Source of the DNA: an uncultured Oscillospiraceae bacterium
GTDB lineage: Bacteria; Bacillota; Clostridia; Oscillospirales; Acutalibacteraceae
Direction of reading: 5' to 3'
DNA: 64,000 nt
NCBI GenBank assembly: GCA_900541565.1
Contig: UQKB01000002.1
Location: 62,001-126,000, forward strand
Under the pieces are notes generated by a model. It was not told the DNA's origin and did not search any database. It worked only from the letters and a program-made list of their open reading frames with translations. Of the stretch, positions 8,907 to 17,501 are shown one piece after another. Both the position numbers and the translations under genes were made by a program. Positions within the stretch are counted from its first letter, which is position 1. Each line of letters opens with the position of its first letter.

Positions 8907-9562
8907 TTACTTTTCAAACAGCTCCATAGCCTGCTCCAGGCTTTTATAAATGGCATACGTCAGCTTTTGCATTTCCGGTGTGGGCGGCAGCATATCCGGG
9001 ATCATCACCGGCGCCATCCCCGCACGGTATACAGCCCGTATTCCGTTGTACGAATCCTCAAAGCCGGCACACGCAGCAGGAGAGAGCCCAAGCAGGCTGC
9101 AGGCCTTTAAAAAAATGTCCGGCGCAGGCTTGCCGTTTTGAACCATGTCCCCGTAAACAAACGCATCCATATATTTTGCGATTCCGCACAGGGCAAGCAG
9201 CTTTGACGCGGTCTGCCGGCTTGTAGAGGTGGCAACCGCACAGGCGATCCCCTTTTCTTTCAACAGGGAAAGCAGCGCAAACGCGCCTTTTTTAACGGGC
9301 ACGCCGTTTTTTCTATGTAAGACCAAAACATGGAAAGGTTGCGGGCGCGCAGGTCTTCGTAGCAAAACGCCGCCCCAAACGCGGCTTCATATATTTTTTT
9401 TGTGTCGCTGCTTCTAAGCCCCACTGTCTGCTTAAATAAATCCAGCGAAAGCGTAAAGCCCATTTCGGCCGCGGCCGCTTTGCAAAGCCTGTAGGTCAGG
9501 TATTCTGTGTCCAAAAGCAGGCCGTCCATATCAAAAACAGCGCCTTTCATCTGGTTTTTCAT
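8907..9562 (-). pseudogene. HAD-superfamily phosphatase/phosphoglucomutase-like, one frameshift
   Basis: A haloacid dehalogenase-type phosphatase of the beta-phosphoglucomutase/GS1 group, split in two frames. The first part carries motif I (FDMDGLLLDTE) and runs to SYIEK. The second frame continues with NGVPVKKGAFALL, motif II in VATSTSR, the Lys motif GKPAPDIF and motif IV FEDSYNGIRA. The break falls at a run of six A (9307-9312, T on plus). Seven would restore one frame of about 218 residues with GVPVKKGA in the family position. All catalytic motifs survive. It may be a true inactivating mutation, phase variation or a base-calling error. ATG 9562 follows AAAGGAG at long spacing. Confidence 0.85.
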
Positions 9563-9590
9563 AAAACCCAATACTCCTTTAAAAAATTAT

Positions 9591-9625
9591 ACGGGAGCGT
9601 TTTGATCCGTTTAAAACACTCCCGT
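9591..9625 (-). terminator. Terminator of fprA
   Basis: ACGGGAG and CTCCCGT arms enclose an inner GTTTT/AAAAC pairing. On the minus strand ATAATTTTTT follows, immediately after the fprA stop and before the HAD gene. Confidence 0.65.
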
Positions 9626-9636
9626 TTCATATACTT

Positions 9637-10821
9637 TTATTGCAGCTTCTGTGCAAGCGTGCGCGCCGTCTGCTCGATCGCTTCCAGATCGTGTGCATCG
9701 GGCATAAAGTTTGCGCGTACCGGCTCTTCCACCTGGAACCGCAGCTGCCGCAGACGTTCAGAAACCATGTGGGATGCCTCCCCAGACCATCCAAACGACC
9801 CAAACGCCGCAGCGGGCCTGTTTTTAATATTGATTGCGTCTATACGGGACAGCACATCCCATACGATCTTTGGCGCATCCTTATTGATGGTGGTAGACCC
9901 CACCATAACCACATCGCTTTCCTGTATGGCCTGTGCGCTTTTTTCTGCCGGTGCTGTAACCATATCCAGCAGCTGCGTTTTAACCCCGCAGGCGTTGAGT
10001 GTATCATACGCCTTTTGTGCAAGCAGCTTTGTACAGCCGTAAGCCGAAGCATACAGCACCGCCGCCGTTTTTTCCGTTTTGGGCTGCGGCGTGCTCCACT
10101 TGCGGTAATCCGCCATGCGGTCTTGTATCCCTTTTACAAGCACCGGGCCATGGCTGGGGCATACGGCTTTTAGCTCCAGCCCTTCTATTTTATCCAACCC
10201 GGCAAGCACATACGGCTTAAACGGGCCGAATATTCCGGCGTAATAATAGGCAAACTGCTCCTGGTACTCCTCCCAGTATTTTACACAATCGTCCGTCACC
10301 TGCGGCTCGCAAAAATGACAGCCCAGAAAGTCGCAGGAGAACAGCACCTTGTCTGCGGGGTGGTAGGTCATCATGGAGTCCGGCCAGTGCAGCATGGGCG
10401 CTACCACAAACTTAAGCTTTGTACTGCCAAGGTCCAGCTCCTGTCCATCCTTTACCACCATACAGTTAAATTCCCGGTTGGTGATCGCCGTCAGGTATTT
10501 TTTTGCGGCGGCCGTACACACCACCGTCATGTTGGGGCTTAACTCCAGCAGCTTTAAAACGCTGCCGGAATGATCCAGCTCGGTATGATTCATAATCAGA
10601 TAATCAATTGCGCCTATATCTGTAAGCTGCCCGATATTGTTGAGATATTCGTCAAAATAATCGAGATGTACCGTTTCCACCAGCGCCGTTTTGCGGTCGT
10701 CTATAAAATACGCATTGTAGCTTGTTCCGTATTTGGCTTCCATTACAATATCAAAAACCCGCAAAGAAGGGTTCATTACGCCTACAGAAAAAATATGGTC
10801 TGTAATCCTGTTGACTGCCAT
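9637..10821 (-). CDS. fprA: A-type flavodiiron protein (O2/NO reductase)
   Basis: A 394-residue cytosolic enzyme that reduces oxygen to water, or NO to N2O, with electrons from rubredoxin. The N-terminal beta-lactamase-like domain has the diiron ligands HTELDH (H79, E81, D83, H84). Further ligand candidates are in APMLHWPDS, SCDFLGCH and CPSHGPVL. From about residue 250 a flavodoxin domain begins (AAVLYASAYGCTKLLAQKAYD) with the FMN loop. The length is standard for class A. The rubredoxin gene just upstream in the same direction is its likely electron donor. It is part of the oxygen-protection set of a strict anaerobe together with rubrerythrin at 22.7 kb. Confidence 0.96.
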   Translation of the reverse strand: MAVNRITDHIFSVGVMNPSLRVFDIVMEAKYGTSYNAYFIDDRKTALVETVHLDYFDEYLNNIGQLTDIGAIDYLIMNHTELDHSGSVLKLLELSPNMTVVCTAAAKKYLTAITNREFNCMVVKDGQELDLGSTKLKFVVAPMLHWPDSMMTYHPADKVLFSCDFLGCHFCEPQVTDDCVKYWEEYQEQFAYYYAGIFGPFKPYVLAGLDKIEGLELKAVCPSHGPVLVKGIQDRMADYRKWSTPQPKTEKTAAVLYASAYGCTKLLAQKAYDTLNACGVKTQLLDMVTAPAEKSAQAIQESDVVMVGSTTINKDAPKIVWDVLSRIDAINIKNRPAAAFGSFGWSGEASHMVSERLRQLRFQVEEPVRANFMPDAHDLEAIEQTARTLAQKLQ

Positions 10822-10874
10822 TTATGCTTTCACTCCTTAAACGATGCACTTTACCGTATGTATTTTCCGGGACA

Positions 10875-10900
10875 AAAGGGCAGGGAATCCCCCGCCCTTT
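10875..10900 (-). repeat. Short hairpin between rubredoxin and fprA
   Basis: AAAGGGC and GCCCTTT arms with an inner GGG/CCC pair follow the rubredoxin stop on the minus strand. Only a short T stretch follows, so it may be a weak terminator allowing read-through into fprA. Confidence 0.5.
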
Positions 10901-10915
10901 GCAGCCCCGCTTGCT

Positions 10916-11074
10916 TTACTGTTTGGAAAACTGGTCTTTCCCTACGCCGCACAGCGGGCAAACCCAATCGTCCGGCAAATCCTCAAAAGCAACGCCTGGC
11001 GCAATCCCGCCTTCTTCGTCGCCGACCGCAGGGTCATAAACCCATCCGCAAACATCGCAAATATACGTATCCAT
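10916..11074 (-). CDS. Rubredoxin
   Basis: A 52-residue one-iron electron carrier that was not obvious because of its size. The sequence has the two classical knuckles, [11 protein letters not shown] (C6, C9) and [12 protein letters not shown] (C39, C42), with the acidic middle segment EDLPDDW. The ATG at 11074 has GGAG 9 nt upstream. It lies directly upstream of the flavodiiron gene, on the same strand and 94 bases away, which matches the known rubredoxin:oxygen oxidoreductase pair. Reduced by an NADH- or ferredoxin-linked reductase, it would pass electrons to FprA and to rubrerythrin. Confidence 0.97.
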   Translation of the reverse strand: MDTYICDVCGWVYDPAVGDEEGGIAPGVAFEDLPDDWVCPLCGVGKDQFSKQ

Positions 11075-11160
11075 CCTATGCATCTCCTTTTTATAATTGG
11101 CATTATTATAACATACATATAAGATTTTTCAATGTTGCAAATGCAACTATTTCTATTTTT

Positions 11161-12519
11161 TTACATCGTAAGCACGCCGCCGTCTGATTGCAGTAGGATC
11201 AAGATCTGTTCTTCCAGCCCCGTTTGTGCATTGATATAGACCAGCACGTTGTCTTCCCCTTGCCCTTTACAGGTAAATTCATAGCATAAAACCTCTTTTG
11301 TCCCTCCTGTGGGGATCAGGGCACGTGCCGTTTTCTCCACAGTCAAAAGCGGGCTTACGCTTTCCATCGCCTGCGCCTGGTCCAGAAGGTCCGTCGGGAT
11401 ATCCCGTTTGCTGTGGTTCATTATATAGCCGGATGCGTTAAACGACACAATTTCCCCTGTATCAAGCGCCACGCCCACCTTGATCAGATCGCTGTAACAG
11501 ATTACGTCCGCCTGTGTACAGGCAAAATTGATCGTACAAATATTGCCGGAGGTTACATAATAGCTTTCCTTCATATCTGTAAAGTCGCGCTGCCTTAAAA
11601 ATTGCTGTGCCTTTTCAACCGCCTGCGTAAAATCCAGCTTCTTTTCTGTTGCTTGTGTTGTTTTATACATTTCTTCAATGTATCCGCCCTTGATTGTCAC
11701 TGTAATATATACATCTTCGTTTTTAAAGATATAAGCTGGTATATTCCCCTGCCGCTGGCCCTGATAGGAAAGCGTATTTTTCGGCACGTTTAAAAAAGCC
11801 GCCGCGTTCTTTTGTGCCTCCAGCTTAGAAAAGCTTTCTGTATTTTCCAGCATGCGCGGCTTTTTTTGCTGGACCTGGTCGGCAAACGGCCCGTCATATA
11901 CCAGCGACGGGTAATCTTCAAAGCTTTCATTCAGCTGTGTAAAGCTCTGATCCAGCGTATTTTCCTGTGCCGTATGGCTGACACTTTCCAAATTTCCTCT
12001 GATCGTCTGCGCCTGCCCGATAAAGGTGTCGCCATCGGCGTATCTGGCGGAAATTTCTTCTATCTGCCCGGCAATTTCTTTTGCATAGCTGCTAAGCTTT
12101 TGAAGGCTGTCCTTGTCGTCGTTTGAAAACGCTTGGTCTCTGGACAGCTTTGCTGTAATATACTGTGCAAAATCCCCCACCTGCGCCAGATATTTCTGCA
12201 TGGCGTCCCCCTCGCCGTCAGACAGAGGCAACCGGCTTAGCGCCGCCTTTGCGCCCTGTGCGTCGCTTACAAGCTTTAGCGCAAGCCCATACTGCTGTGT
12301 CTGCGTATTTGCATAGATGCCCTTTGTAAGCGCGGCCTGTAAGTTTGTAAAATAATCGGAAAGCTCGTTGAGCGCCTGCTGGTAACCATATTCTATGGTA
12401 GAACGGTAGCGGGAAACCAGCTGAAACCCTGCGACTGCCGCACCCGTTACCAGAAGCACAACTGCAATTGCAAAGCTTATAACGCGCACTGCCTGCCTTT
12501 TAGACAACTTCCATGTCAT
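11161..12519 (-). CDS. ypeB: Germination protein YpeB-like
   Basis: A 452-residue spore protein. An N-terminal signal-anchor helix (VISFAIAVVLLVTGAAVAGF) precedes a long helical region (about 40-210, STIEYGYQQALNELSDYFTNL), which is the YpeB signature. A C-terminal part of PepSY-like repeats has YIEEMYKTT and LDTGEIVSFNASGYIMNH. In Bacillus it stabilises the cortex-lytic enzyme SleB in the spore and is encoded with it. Here no sleB is adjacent: upstream is phoR and downstream is rubredoxin. The final residues are short and hydrophobic. The family call rests on the N-terminal pattern, the length and the PepSY end. Confidence 0.88.
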   Translation of the reverse strand: MTWKLSKRQAVRVISFAIAVVLLVTGAAVAGFQLVSRYRSTIEYGYQQALNELSDYFTNLQAALTKGIYANTQTQQYGLALKLVSDAQGAKAALSRLPLSDGEGDAMQKYLAQVGDFAQYITAKLSRDQAFSNDDKDSLQKLSSYAKEIAGQIEEISARYADGDTFIGQAQTIRGNLESVSHTAQENTLDQSFTQLNESFEDYPSLVYDGPFADQVQQKKPRMLENTESFSKLEAQKNAAAFLNVPKNTLSYQGQRQGNIPAYIFKNEDVYITVTIKGGYIEEMYKTTQATEKKLDFTQAVEKAQQFLRQRDFTDMKESYYVTSGNICTINFACTQADVICYSDLIKVGVALDTGEIVSFNASGYIMNHSKRDIPTDLLDQAQAMESVSPLLTVEKTARALIPTGGTKEVLCYEFTCKGQGEDNVLVYINAQTGLEEQILILLQSDGGVLTM

Positions 12520-12647
12520 ACAAAATATCCCGTTCCTTTTTCTGTAAAGTATAGTGATAGGGTTTCCGCCATTTAAAAATATATACCGTATCTTTTCCCT
12601 AAAGCTATATTAACAGAAAACGCAGTGCAATCGCAAGCTATTTTGTT

Positions 12648-14309
12648 TTAAGCTTGGAACGTGACGGTAATCTCTGTCCCCTTTCCTTCTTCGCTTTTCA
12701 AATGCAGCTGCGCATGATACCGTTCGGCAACATGCTTGACGATCGCAAGTCCCAGGCCTGTACCGCCCGTCTGCTTGGAACGGCTTTTGTCCACCCTGTA
12801 AAACCGCTCAAAAATCCTGCTTTGATGCTCTTTGGGGATTCCAATGCCCGTATCTTTTACGCTCAACACGGTATTTCCGTTGTGCTGCTTAAGCGTAATA
12901 CAGACTTTTCCGCCTTGCCTGTTATAGCGGATTGCATTGTCGCACAAATTGTACACCAGCTCGTAAAGCAGCGCATGCTCCCCCTTTACCTTGCACGGCG
13001 CAAGGTCTGTTTCTATGGTTACGTCATGCTTCTGCGCAGATAGGGAAAGCGTGTCTGCACATTCCTGCACGATCATTTGCAGGTCTGCAAAGCCGCCGTT
13101 TTTGATCTGCGTCGGCTCTTCCTCCAGCTGGGAAAGCTTGATAATATCGCCGATCAACGTAACCAGGCGCCCCGCTTCGCGGTGAATTTTTCCGGCAAAG
13201 GCCTTTACGTCGTCTTCCTTTGCAATGCCGCTTTCTATCATTTCCGCATAGCCGGAAATAGACGTAAGCGGCGTTTTAAGCTCATGGGAAACATTTGCGG
13301 TAAATTCCCTGCGCAGGCGTTCCACCTCTTTTACGCCCGTTACGTCTACAATAATACAGATTACGCCAATTTGCTCCCCGTTTGTATAAACGGGATTTGC
13401 AAGCATTTGCAGCCGCTTTTTATGCACCGTAAACTCTACCGTTCTGTTTTTCCCTTCTGCCGCCTCTGCAATGCATCGGTTGACCTCTTCATTGCGTGAA
13501 AGGCTGATAAAGCTTTTTCCGATCATATCGTCAAATCCGGCGTGCAGCAAATGGATTGCGCTGTCGTTTTGCATCAGCACGTGCTTGTCACGGTCCAGAA
13601 GAATAAAGCCCTCCTCCATATTGGCAATGATGCTATTGACCTTGTCCGTTTCCTGATGGATTTGCTCCACCTGCTCCCGGATCCTCTTGCGCTGTGCTTC
13701 AATCATTCTGGCAAAGGGAACCAGCTCATCATATGCAACCGCGTCGGTATCCTCGGCCATTTTCTCAATTGGTTTTACAATCCCCTTGGTCATCTCCGAC
13801 GCCATTATCAGGCAGATCAACAGGATATACGCACCGATCCCCAATAAAACAGGGATAATCCCCTGAAACACGGAAAACACACTGTCTAACTGTTTGGAAA
13901 CACGCAGAATATCCCCATTGTCCAGCCTTTGCGCGTAGTAATAGGTCACCTTGCCCAACGTTTCGGACTGGCGCGCACTTTCACCCGTGCCGTTTTCCAT
14001 GGCCTGCTGCACTTCCGGCCGGTCCTTGTGGTTTTCCATTTCTTCCTGTACCGCCGCGCTTTCGTACAGCACAGATCCGTCCGGCGCAATCAGCGTAACG
14101 CGGTAAACGTCAGGCAAAAGCGTCTGCTCTGGGATTTCCCCCTGTTGCGTATAGGCCTGGGAAAGTATTTGTCCATAATTTCTAAGATCCTCCTGCGCCT
14201 GGCTGGAAAAAACGGACCAAAACGCAAGCATAGCGCAAACGGCGGTCAAAATGACTGCAACAACGCCTATTACGCATAGCCTGCCTGCTAACTTGCTTTT
14301 CAGCTTCAC
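12648..14309 (-). CDS. phoR: Phosphate-responsive sensor histidine kinase PhoR
   Basis: A 553-residue membrane kinase. The first helix (VIGVVAVILTAVCAMLAFW) and a second near residue 170 enclose an extracytoplasmic sensor region of about 130 residues. A HAMP-like linker follows, then a PAS domain (SIIANMEEGFILLDRDKHVLMQN). The dimerisation box has the phospho-accepting His in FTANVSHELKTPLTSISGY. The ATP-binding boxes include NLCDNAIRYN, DTGIGIPKEH and GTGLGLAIVKH. It follows phoP after 3 bases. Next to pst genes, phosphate is the obvious stimulus, sensed probably through PstSCAB-PhoU. Confidence 0.95.
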   Translation of the reverse strand: MKLKSKLAGRLCVIGVVAVILTAVCAMLAFWSVFSSQAQEDLRNYGQILSQAYTQQGEIPEQTLLPDVYRVTLIAPDGSVLYESAAVQEEMENHKDRPEVQQAMENGTGESARQSETLGKVTYYYAQRLDNGDILRVSKQLDSVFSVFQGIIPVLLGIGAYILLICLIMASEMTKGIVKPIEKMAEDTDAVAYDELVPFARMIEAQRKRIREQVEQIHQETDKVNSIIANMEEGFILLDRDKHVLMQNDSAIHLLHAGFDDMIGKSFISLSRNEEVNRCIAEAAEGKNRTVEFTVHKKRLQMLANPVYTNGEQIGVICIIVDVTGVKEVERLRREFTANVSHELKTPLTSISGYAEMIESGIAKEDDVKAFAGKIHREAGRLVTLIGDIIKLSQLEEEPTQIKNGGFADLQMIVQECADTLSLSAQKHDVTIETDLAPCKVKGEHALLYELVYNLCDNAIRYNRQGGKVCITLKQHNGNTVLSVKDTGIGIPKEHQSRIFERFYRVDKSRSKQTGGTGLGLAIVKHVAERYHAQLHLKSEEGKGTEITVTFQA

Positions 14310-14312
14310 GCC

Positions 14313-14981
14313 TTATTCCCCCACCTTATATCCTACATGGCGGACGGTTTTTATCAGGTTCCCCGCCTCGCCCAGCTTTTGGCGAAGCGTTTTGATATGC
14401 ATATCTACCGTTCTGCTTTCTCCTTCAAAGTCATAGCCCCATACCTTTTCAAGCAGCCGCTCCCTTGTCAGCGCAATTTCTTTGTTCAAGATCAGGTATT
14501 TAAGCAGCTCATATTCTTTATACGTCAAAATACAGGGTGTACCGTCGACCGTTACGCTATGCTTAAAGTCATCCACAACGATGCTCCCGTACTGCAAAAC
14601 CACCGATTTTTGTTCCTCTTCGCAGCGGCGTAAAAGCGCCTTTACCCTGGAAACCAGCTCCATTACGCCAAACGGCTTTGTAATATAGTCGTCCGCGCCC
14701 ATGTCCAGACCCTTGACCTTATCCAGCTCGCTTGATTTTGCCGTGACCATAATAACAGGCACCTTGCGCGTCTTATCGTTTTGCCGCAGCTTTTGTAAAA
14801 CAGAAAGGCCGTCCTCCTTTGGAAGCATGATATCAAGCAGGACCAGCTTTGGCGTCTTTTCGGCACAAGATTCAAAAAAAACCGTGCTGTCTGCAAAAGC
14901 CCGCACTTCAAACCCACTGTTTTTAAGGGCATAGCTTTCCATTTCCCTGATGTCGCGGTCGTCCTCCACTATATAAATCAC
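14313..14981 (-). CDS. phoP: Phosphate regulon response regulator PhoP/PhoB
   Basis: A 222-residue OmpR-type regulator. The receiver domain has the acidic pair in YIVEDDRDI, the phospho-Asp in LVLLDIMLPKEDG, Thr in IMVTAKS and Lys in DDYITKPFG. The winged helix runs from CILTYKEYELLKYL to GYDFEGESRTVDMHIKTLRQK. A GTG at 14981 is chosen as start because GAGGTG lies 6 nt before it; an in-frame GTG three codons earlier is the alternative. It is first in the phoPR operon. A promoter with a candidate PhoP-box pair lies upstream, implying autoregulation. Confidence 0.95.
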   Translation of the reverse strand: MIYIVEDDRDIREMESYALKNSGFEVRAFADSTVFFESCAEKTPKLVLLDIMLPKEDGLSVLQKLRQNDKTRKVPVIMVTAKSSELDKVKGLDMGADDYITKPFGVMELVSRVKALLRRCEEEQKSVVLQYGSIVVDDFKHSVTVDGTPCILTYKEYELLKYLILNKEIALTRERLLEKVWGYDFEGESRTVDMHIKTLRQKLGEAGNLIKTVRHVGYKVGE

Positions 14982-15013
14982 GCAATTCACCTCATTATAG
15001 TATTATTTTTTTC

Positions 15014-15061
15014 ATTATAGCACAGGAAGTTGTACGATGCAGTAAAAAATAAGTAAAAAAC
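15014..15061 (-). promoter_or_regulatory. phoPR promoter with candidate PhoP box
   Basis: On the minus strand an extended -10 (TGC TATAAT, core at 15014-15019) lacks a good -35. In its place two copies of TTTTTTACT lie exactly 11 bp apart (15041-15061), the spacing of PhoP-box half-sites in Firmicutes. Confidence 0.6.
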
Positions 15062-15062
15062 A

Positions 15063-15098
15063 GAAAGCAGGCGCGGGAAAGTCCCTGCGCCTGCTTTC
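15063..15098 (-). terminator. Terminator of pst-phoU operon
   Basis: GAAAGCAGGCGC pairs with GCGCCTGCTTTC across 12 nt. On the minus strand TGTTTTTTAC follows. It separates the pst-phoU transcript from phoPR. Confidence 0.85.
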
Positions 15099-15149
15099 GT
15101 TTTGTAAAAGAGAAACATATCTATGCGTAAGATAAGCAAAAAGCGGTAT

Positions 15150-15854
15150 TTAATCCGGCAGATTCTCCAGCATATCAGAAAAATCCAGCCCGTCGGCATT
15201 TTTTTCGCTTTGACTTCTGTGTGTTCCTGTAATAGAGAAAATGACCCATTCGGCAATGTTGACCGCATGGTCCCCAATACGCTCATAATACTTTGCGGCC
15301 ATCAGCAAATCCAGCGCGCTGCTGCCGGCTTTTGCGTCTTTTCGGATCAAATCGATCAGGTCACTGCGCACAATATTAAACAGGTTATCCACCACGTCGT
15401 CGCTTTCACATACAGAAATTGCCAGATTTACATCGCGCTTGACAAACGCATCCACCCCGGCCGTAACCATTTTTGCGGATGCCTGTGCCATCTTTGCAAT
15501 ATGCTGCGTGCTCATCTGCACCGGGACATCGGCAAGCAGCACTGCCAGCTCAGACAGATCCTCTGCCTGATCCCCTACACGCTCCATATCGGTAATCATC
15601 TTCAGAGCGGCGGAAATTTGCCTTAAATCCTTGGCAACCGGCTGCTGGTGTAAAATCAGCTTGATGCACAGGCTTTCTATATCTTTTTCCTTCTGGTCAA
15701 TCTCTTTTTCATATCCCTTGACCTTTTGCGCTTTTTCAATCTTTTTATTTAAAAGCGCGTCTGTAGCGTATTCAATTGCCGTTTCAATCAACGCGCCCAT
15801 TTCTGTCAGTTCATCGTTTAACCTGCGCAGCTGCAGATCGTAATATTTCCGCAT
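15150..15854 (-). CDS. phoU: Phosphate transport regulator PhoU
   Basis: A 234-residue all-helical cytosolic protein made of two three-helix PhoU repeats (about residues 15-105 and 118-205). Metal-binding motifs of the family are visible: EKDIESLC and ITDMERVGDQAEDLSE in the first repeat, ANK-type YYERIGDHAVNIAEWV in the second. It links the Pst transporter to PhoR and silences the regulon when phosphate is ample. Its start codon shares one base with the pstB stop (TAATG), so it is translationally coupled as the last gene of the operon. The tail beyond residue 215 is divergent. Confidence 0.96.
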   Translation of the reverse strand: MRKYYDLQLRRLNDELTEMGALIETAIEYATDALLNKKIEKAQKVKGYEKEIDQKEKDIESLCIKLILHQQPVAKDLRQISAALKMITDMERVGDQAEDLSELAVLLADVPVQMSTQHIAKMAQASAKMVTAGVDAFVKRDVNLAISVCESDDVVDNLFNIVRSDLIDLIRKDAKAGSSALDLLMAAKYYERIGDHAVNIAEWVIFSITGTHRSQSEKNADGLDFSDMLENLPD

Positions 15855-16603
15855 TATCCAAACCTCCCTGTGATATAATCCTCTGTTTTTTTGTTTTTGG
15901 GCATAGAGAATATGGTGTCGGTCGTATCATATTCTATCATATCGCCCAGCAGGAAAAACGCCGTCATATCTGAAATACGCAGCGCCTGCTGCATATTATG
16001 TGTAACAATAACAATGGAATACTTCTCTTTCAGTTTTAACGCCAGCTCTTCAATTTTAGATGTGGAAATGGGATCCAGCGCACTGGTGGGTTCATCCATC
16101 AGGAGTACTTCCGGATTAACTGCAAGCGCCCTTGCAATACACAAACGCTGCTGCTGTCCGCCGGACAGTCCCAGAGCACTTTTAGACAGCCTGTCTTTTA
16201 CTTCGTCCCATATTGCGGCGCTTTTCAGCGAATTTTCCACAATTTCATCCAGCTTCTTTTTGGAACGGACCCCGTGCGTTCTGGGTCCAAAGGCAATATT
16301 GTCATAAACCGACATTGGAAACGGGTTTGGCTTTTGAAAAACCATCCCCACACGCTTTCTTAAAATATTGATGTCCATATTTCCATAAATATCCTGTCCG
16401 TCCAGCTTCACGCTGCCTGTGATCTTACAACCCTCCACCAAGTCGTTCATTCTGTTGAGGGTTTTCAGCAAGGTGGATTTACCGCAGCCGGAAGGCCCGA
16501 TAAACGCGGTAATATTCTTTTCCTGTATATCTAAATTGATGTCTTTCAAAGCCTGGAAGCTTCCGTAATACAGATCCAGATTCTTAATATTAAACTTATC
16601 CAT
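15854..16603 (-). CDS. pstB: Phosphate ABC transporter ATP-binding protein PstB
   Basis: A 249-residue ATPase energising phosphate import. Walker A is GPSGCGKST, followed by [14 protein letters not shown] typical of PstB. The Q-loop lies in [20 protein letters not shown], the signature is [16 protein letters not shown], Walker B is [13 protein letters not shown], and the switch His lies in IVTHNMQQA. The end DYITGRFG is the family hallmark. It lies between pstA (34-base gap) and phoU (1-base overlap). Membership in a complete pst operon makes the function secure. Confidence 0.98.
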   Translation of the reverse strand: MDKFNIKNLDLYYGSFQALKDINLDIQEKNITAFIGPSGCGKSTLLKTLNRMNDLVEGCKITGSVKLDGQDIYGNMDINILRKRVGMVFQKPNPFPMSVYDNIAFGPRTHGVRSKKKLDEIVENSLKSAAIWDEVKDRLSKSALGLSGGQQQRLCIARALAVNPEVLLMDEPTSALDPISTSKIEELALKLKEKYSIVIVTHNMQQALRISDMTAFFLLGDMIEYDTTDTIFSMPKNKKTEDYITGRFG

Positions 16604-16637
16604 ATTTTTCTTTCATTCCTTTCGGCATCCTACATAT

Positions 16638-17501
16638 TTATTTTGCAATCTTCTTGGCAATAAATGCCGATAACGTATTGATCAGCAAAACTGTAACAAG
16701 CAGTATAACGGCCGTGGCATACGCTTCATTGGTGTGAAGCCCCTCGCTTGACAACGCATACATATGTACAGCCAGCGTACGTCCCGAGGACATCAAATCT
16801 TTCGGCAGCTCTGCTACCGTGCCGGCTGTATAGATCAGCGCCGCCGTTTCGCCCACGATCCTGCCGATCGCAAGGATCACGCCAGCTAAAATTCCAGGTA
16901 TGGCGCTTGGCAGCACCACCCGGAAAACCGTCCGCAGTCTGCCGGCCCCAAGGCCGAAGCTGCCTTCTCTGTAGCTGTCGGGTACGGTCTTAAGCGCTTC
17001 TTCTGTGGTGCGCATGATCAAAGGCAAAATCATAATGGCAAGCGTAAGAGAGCCGGACAGCAAAGAATAGCCCCAGTCGAGCGCCGTTACGAAAAACAGC
17101 ATGCCGAACAGTCCGTACACGATCGACGGTATTCCGGAAAGCGTTTCCGCCGTTGTACGGATCACACCTACAAACTTGTTTCCTCTTTTTGCATATTCCA
17201 CCAGGTAAATTGCAGAAAAAATCCCCAGAGGCGCTGCAATCAGCAACGAAAGCGCTGTCATAATAATGGTATTAACAATGGCCGGCATAAATGACACATT
17301 TTCAGAATTGTATTCCCACGAAAACATTTCCGGCTTAATATTGGGAATACCCATAACTAAGATATAGCCAATCAGGAAAAAAAGCGCGCCCACCGTCAGA
17401 ACAGTTGCGATCACTACAAGCAAATACATCGCAAGCGAAAGCGGCTTTCTTTTATAGGCCATCATTTTCTGCTTAAAGGTTTGTTTATTTACTGCCTTCA
17501 T
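16638..17501 (-). CDS. pstA: Phosphate ABC transporter permease PstA
   Basis: A 287-residue inner-membrane subunit with six expected helices. The first is at about residues 21-51. The binding-protein-dependent transport signature lies in EEALKTVPDSYREGSFGLGAGRLRTVFRVVLPSAIPGI, where EGSFGLGA contacts PstB. SGIPSIVYGLFG is the other shared PstA/PstC motif. The start overlaps the pstC stop by 4 bases (ATGA). It pairs with PstC to form the channel through which PstS-bound phosphate passes. Confidence 0.97.
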   Translation of the reverse strand: MKAVNKQTFKQKMMAYKRKPLSLAMYLLVVIATVLTVGALFFLIGYILVMGIPNIKPEMFSWEYNSENVSFMPAIVNTIIMTALSLLIAAPLGIFSAIYLVEYAKRGNKFVGVIRTTAETLSGIPSIVYGLFGMLFFVTALDWGYSLLSGSLTLAIMILPLIMRTTEEALKTVPDSYREGSFGLGAGRLRTVFRVVLPSAIPGILAGVILAIGRIVGETAALIYTAGTVAELPKDLMSSGRTLAVHMYALSSEGLHTNEAYATAVILLVTVLLINTLSAFIAKKIAK

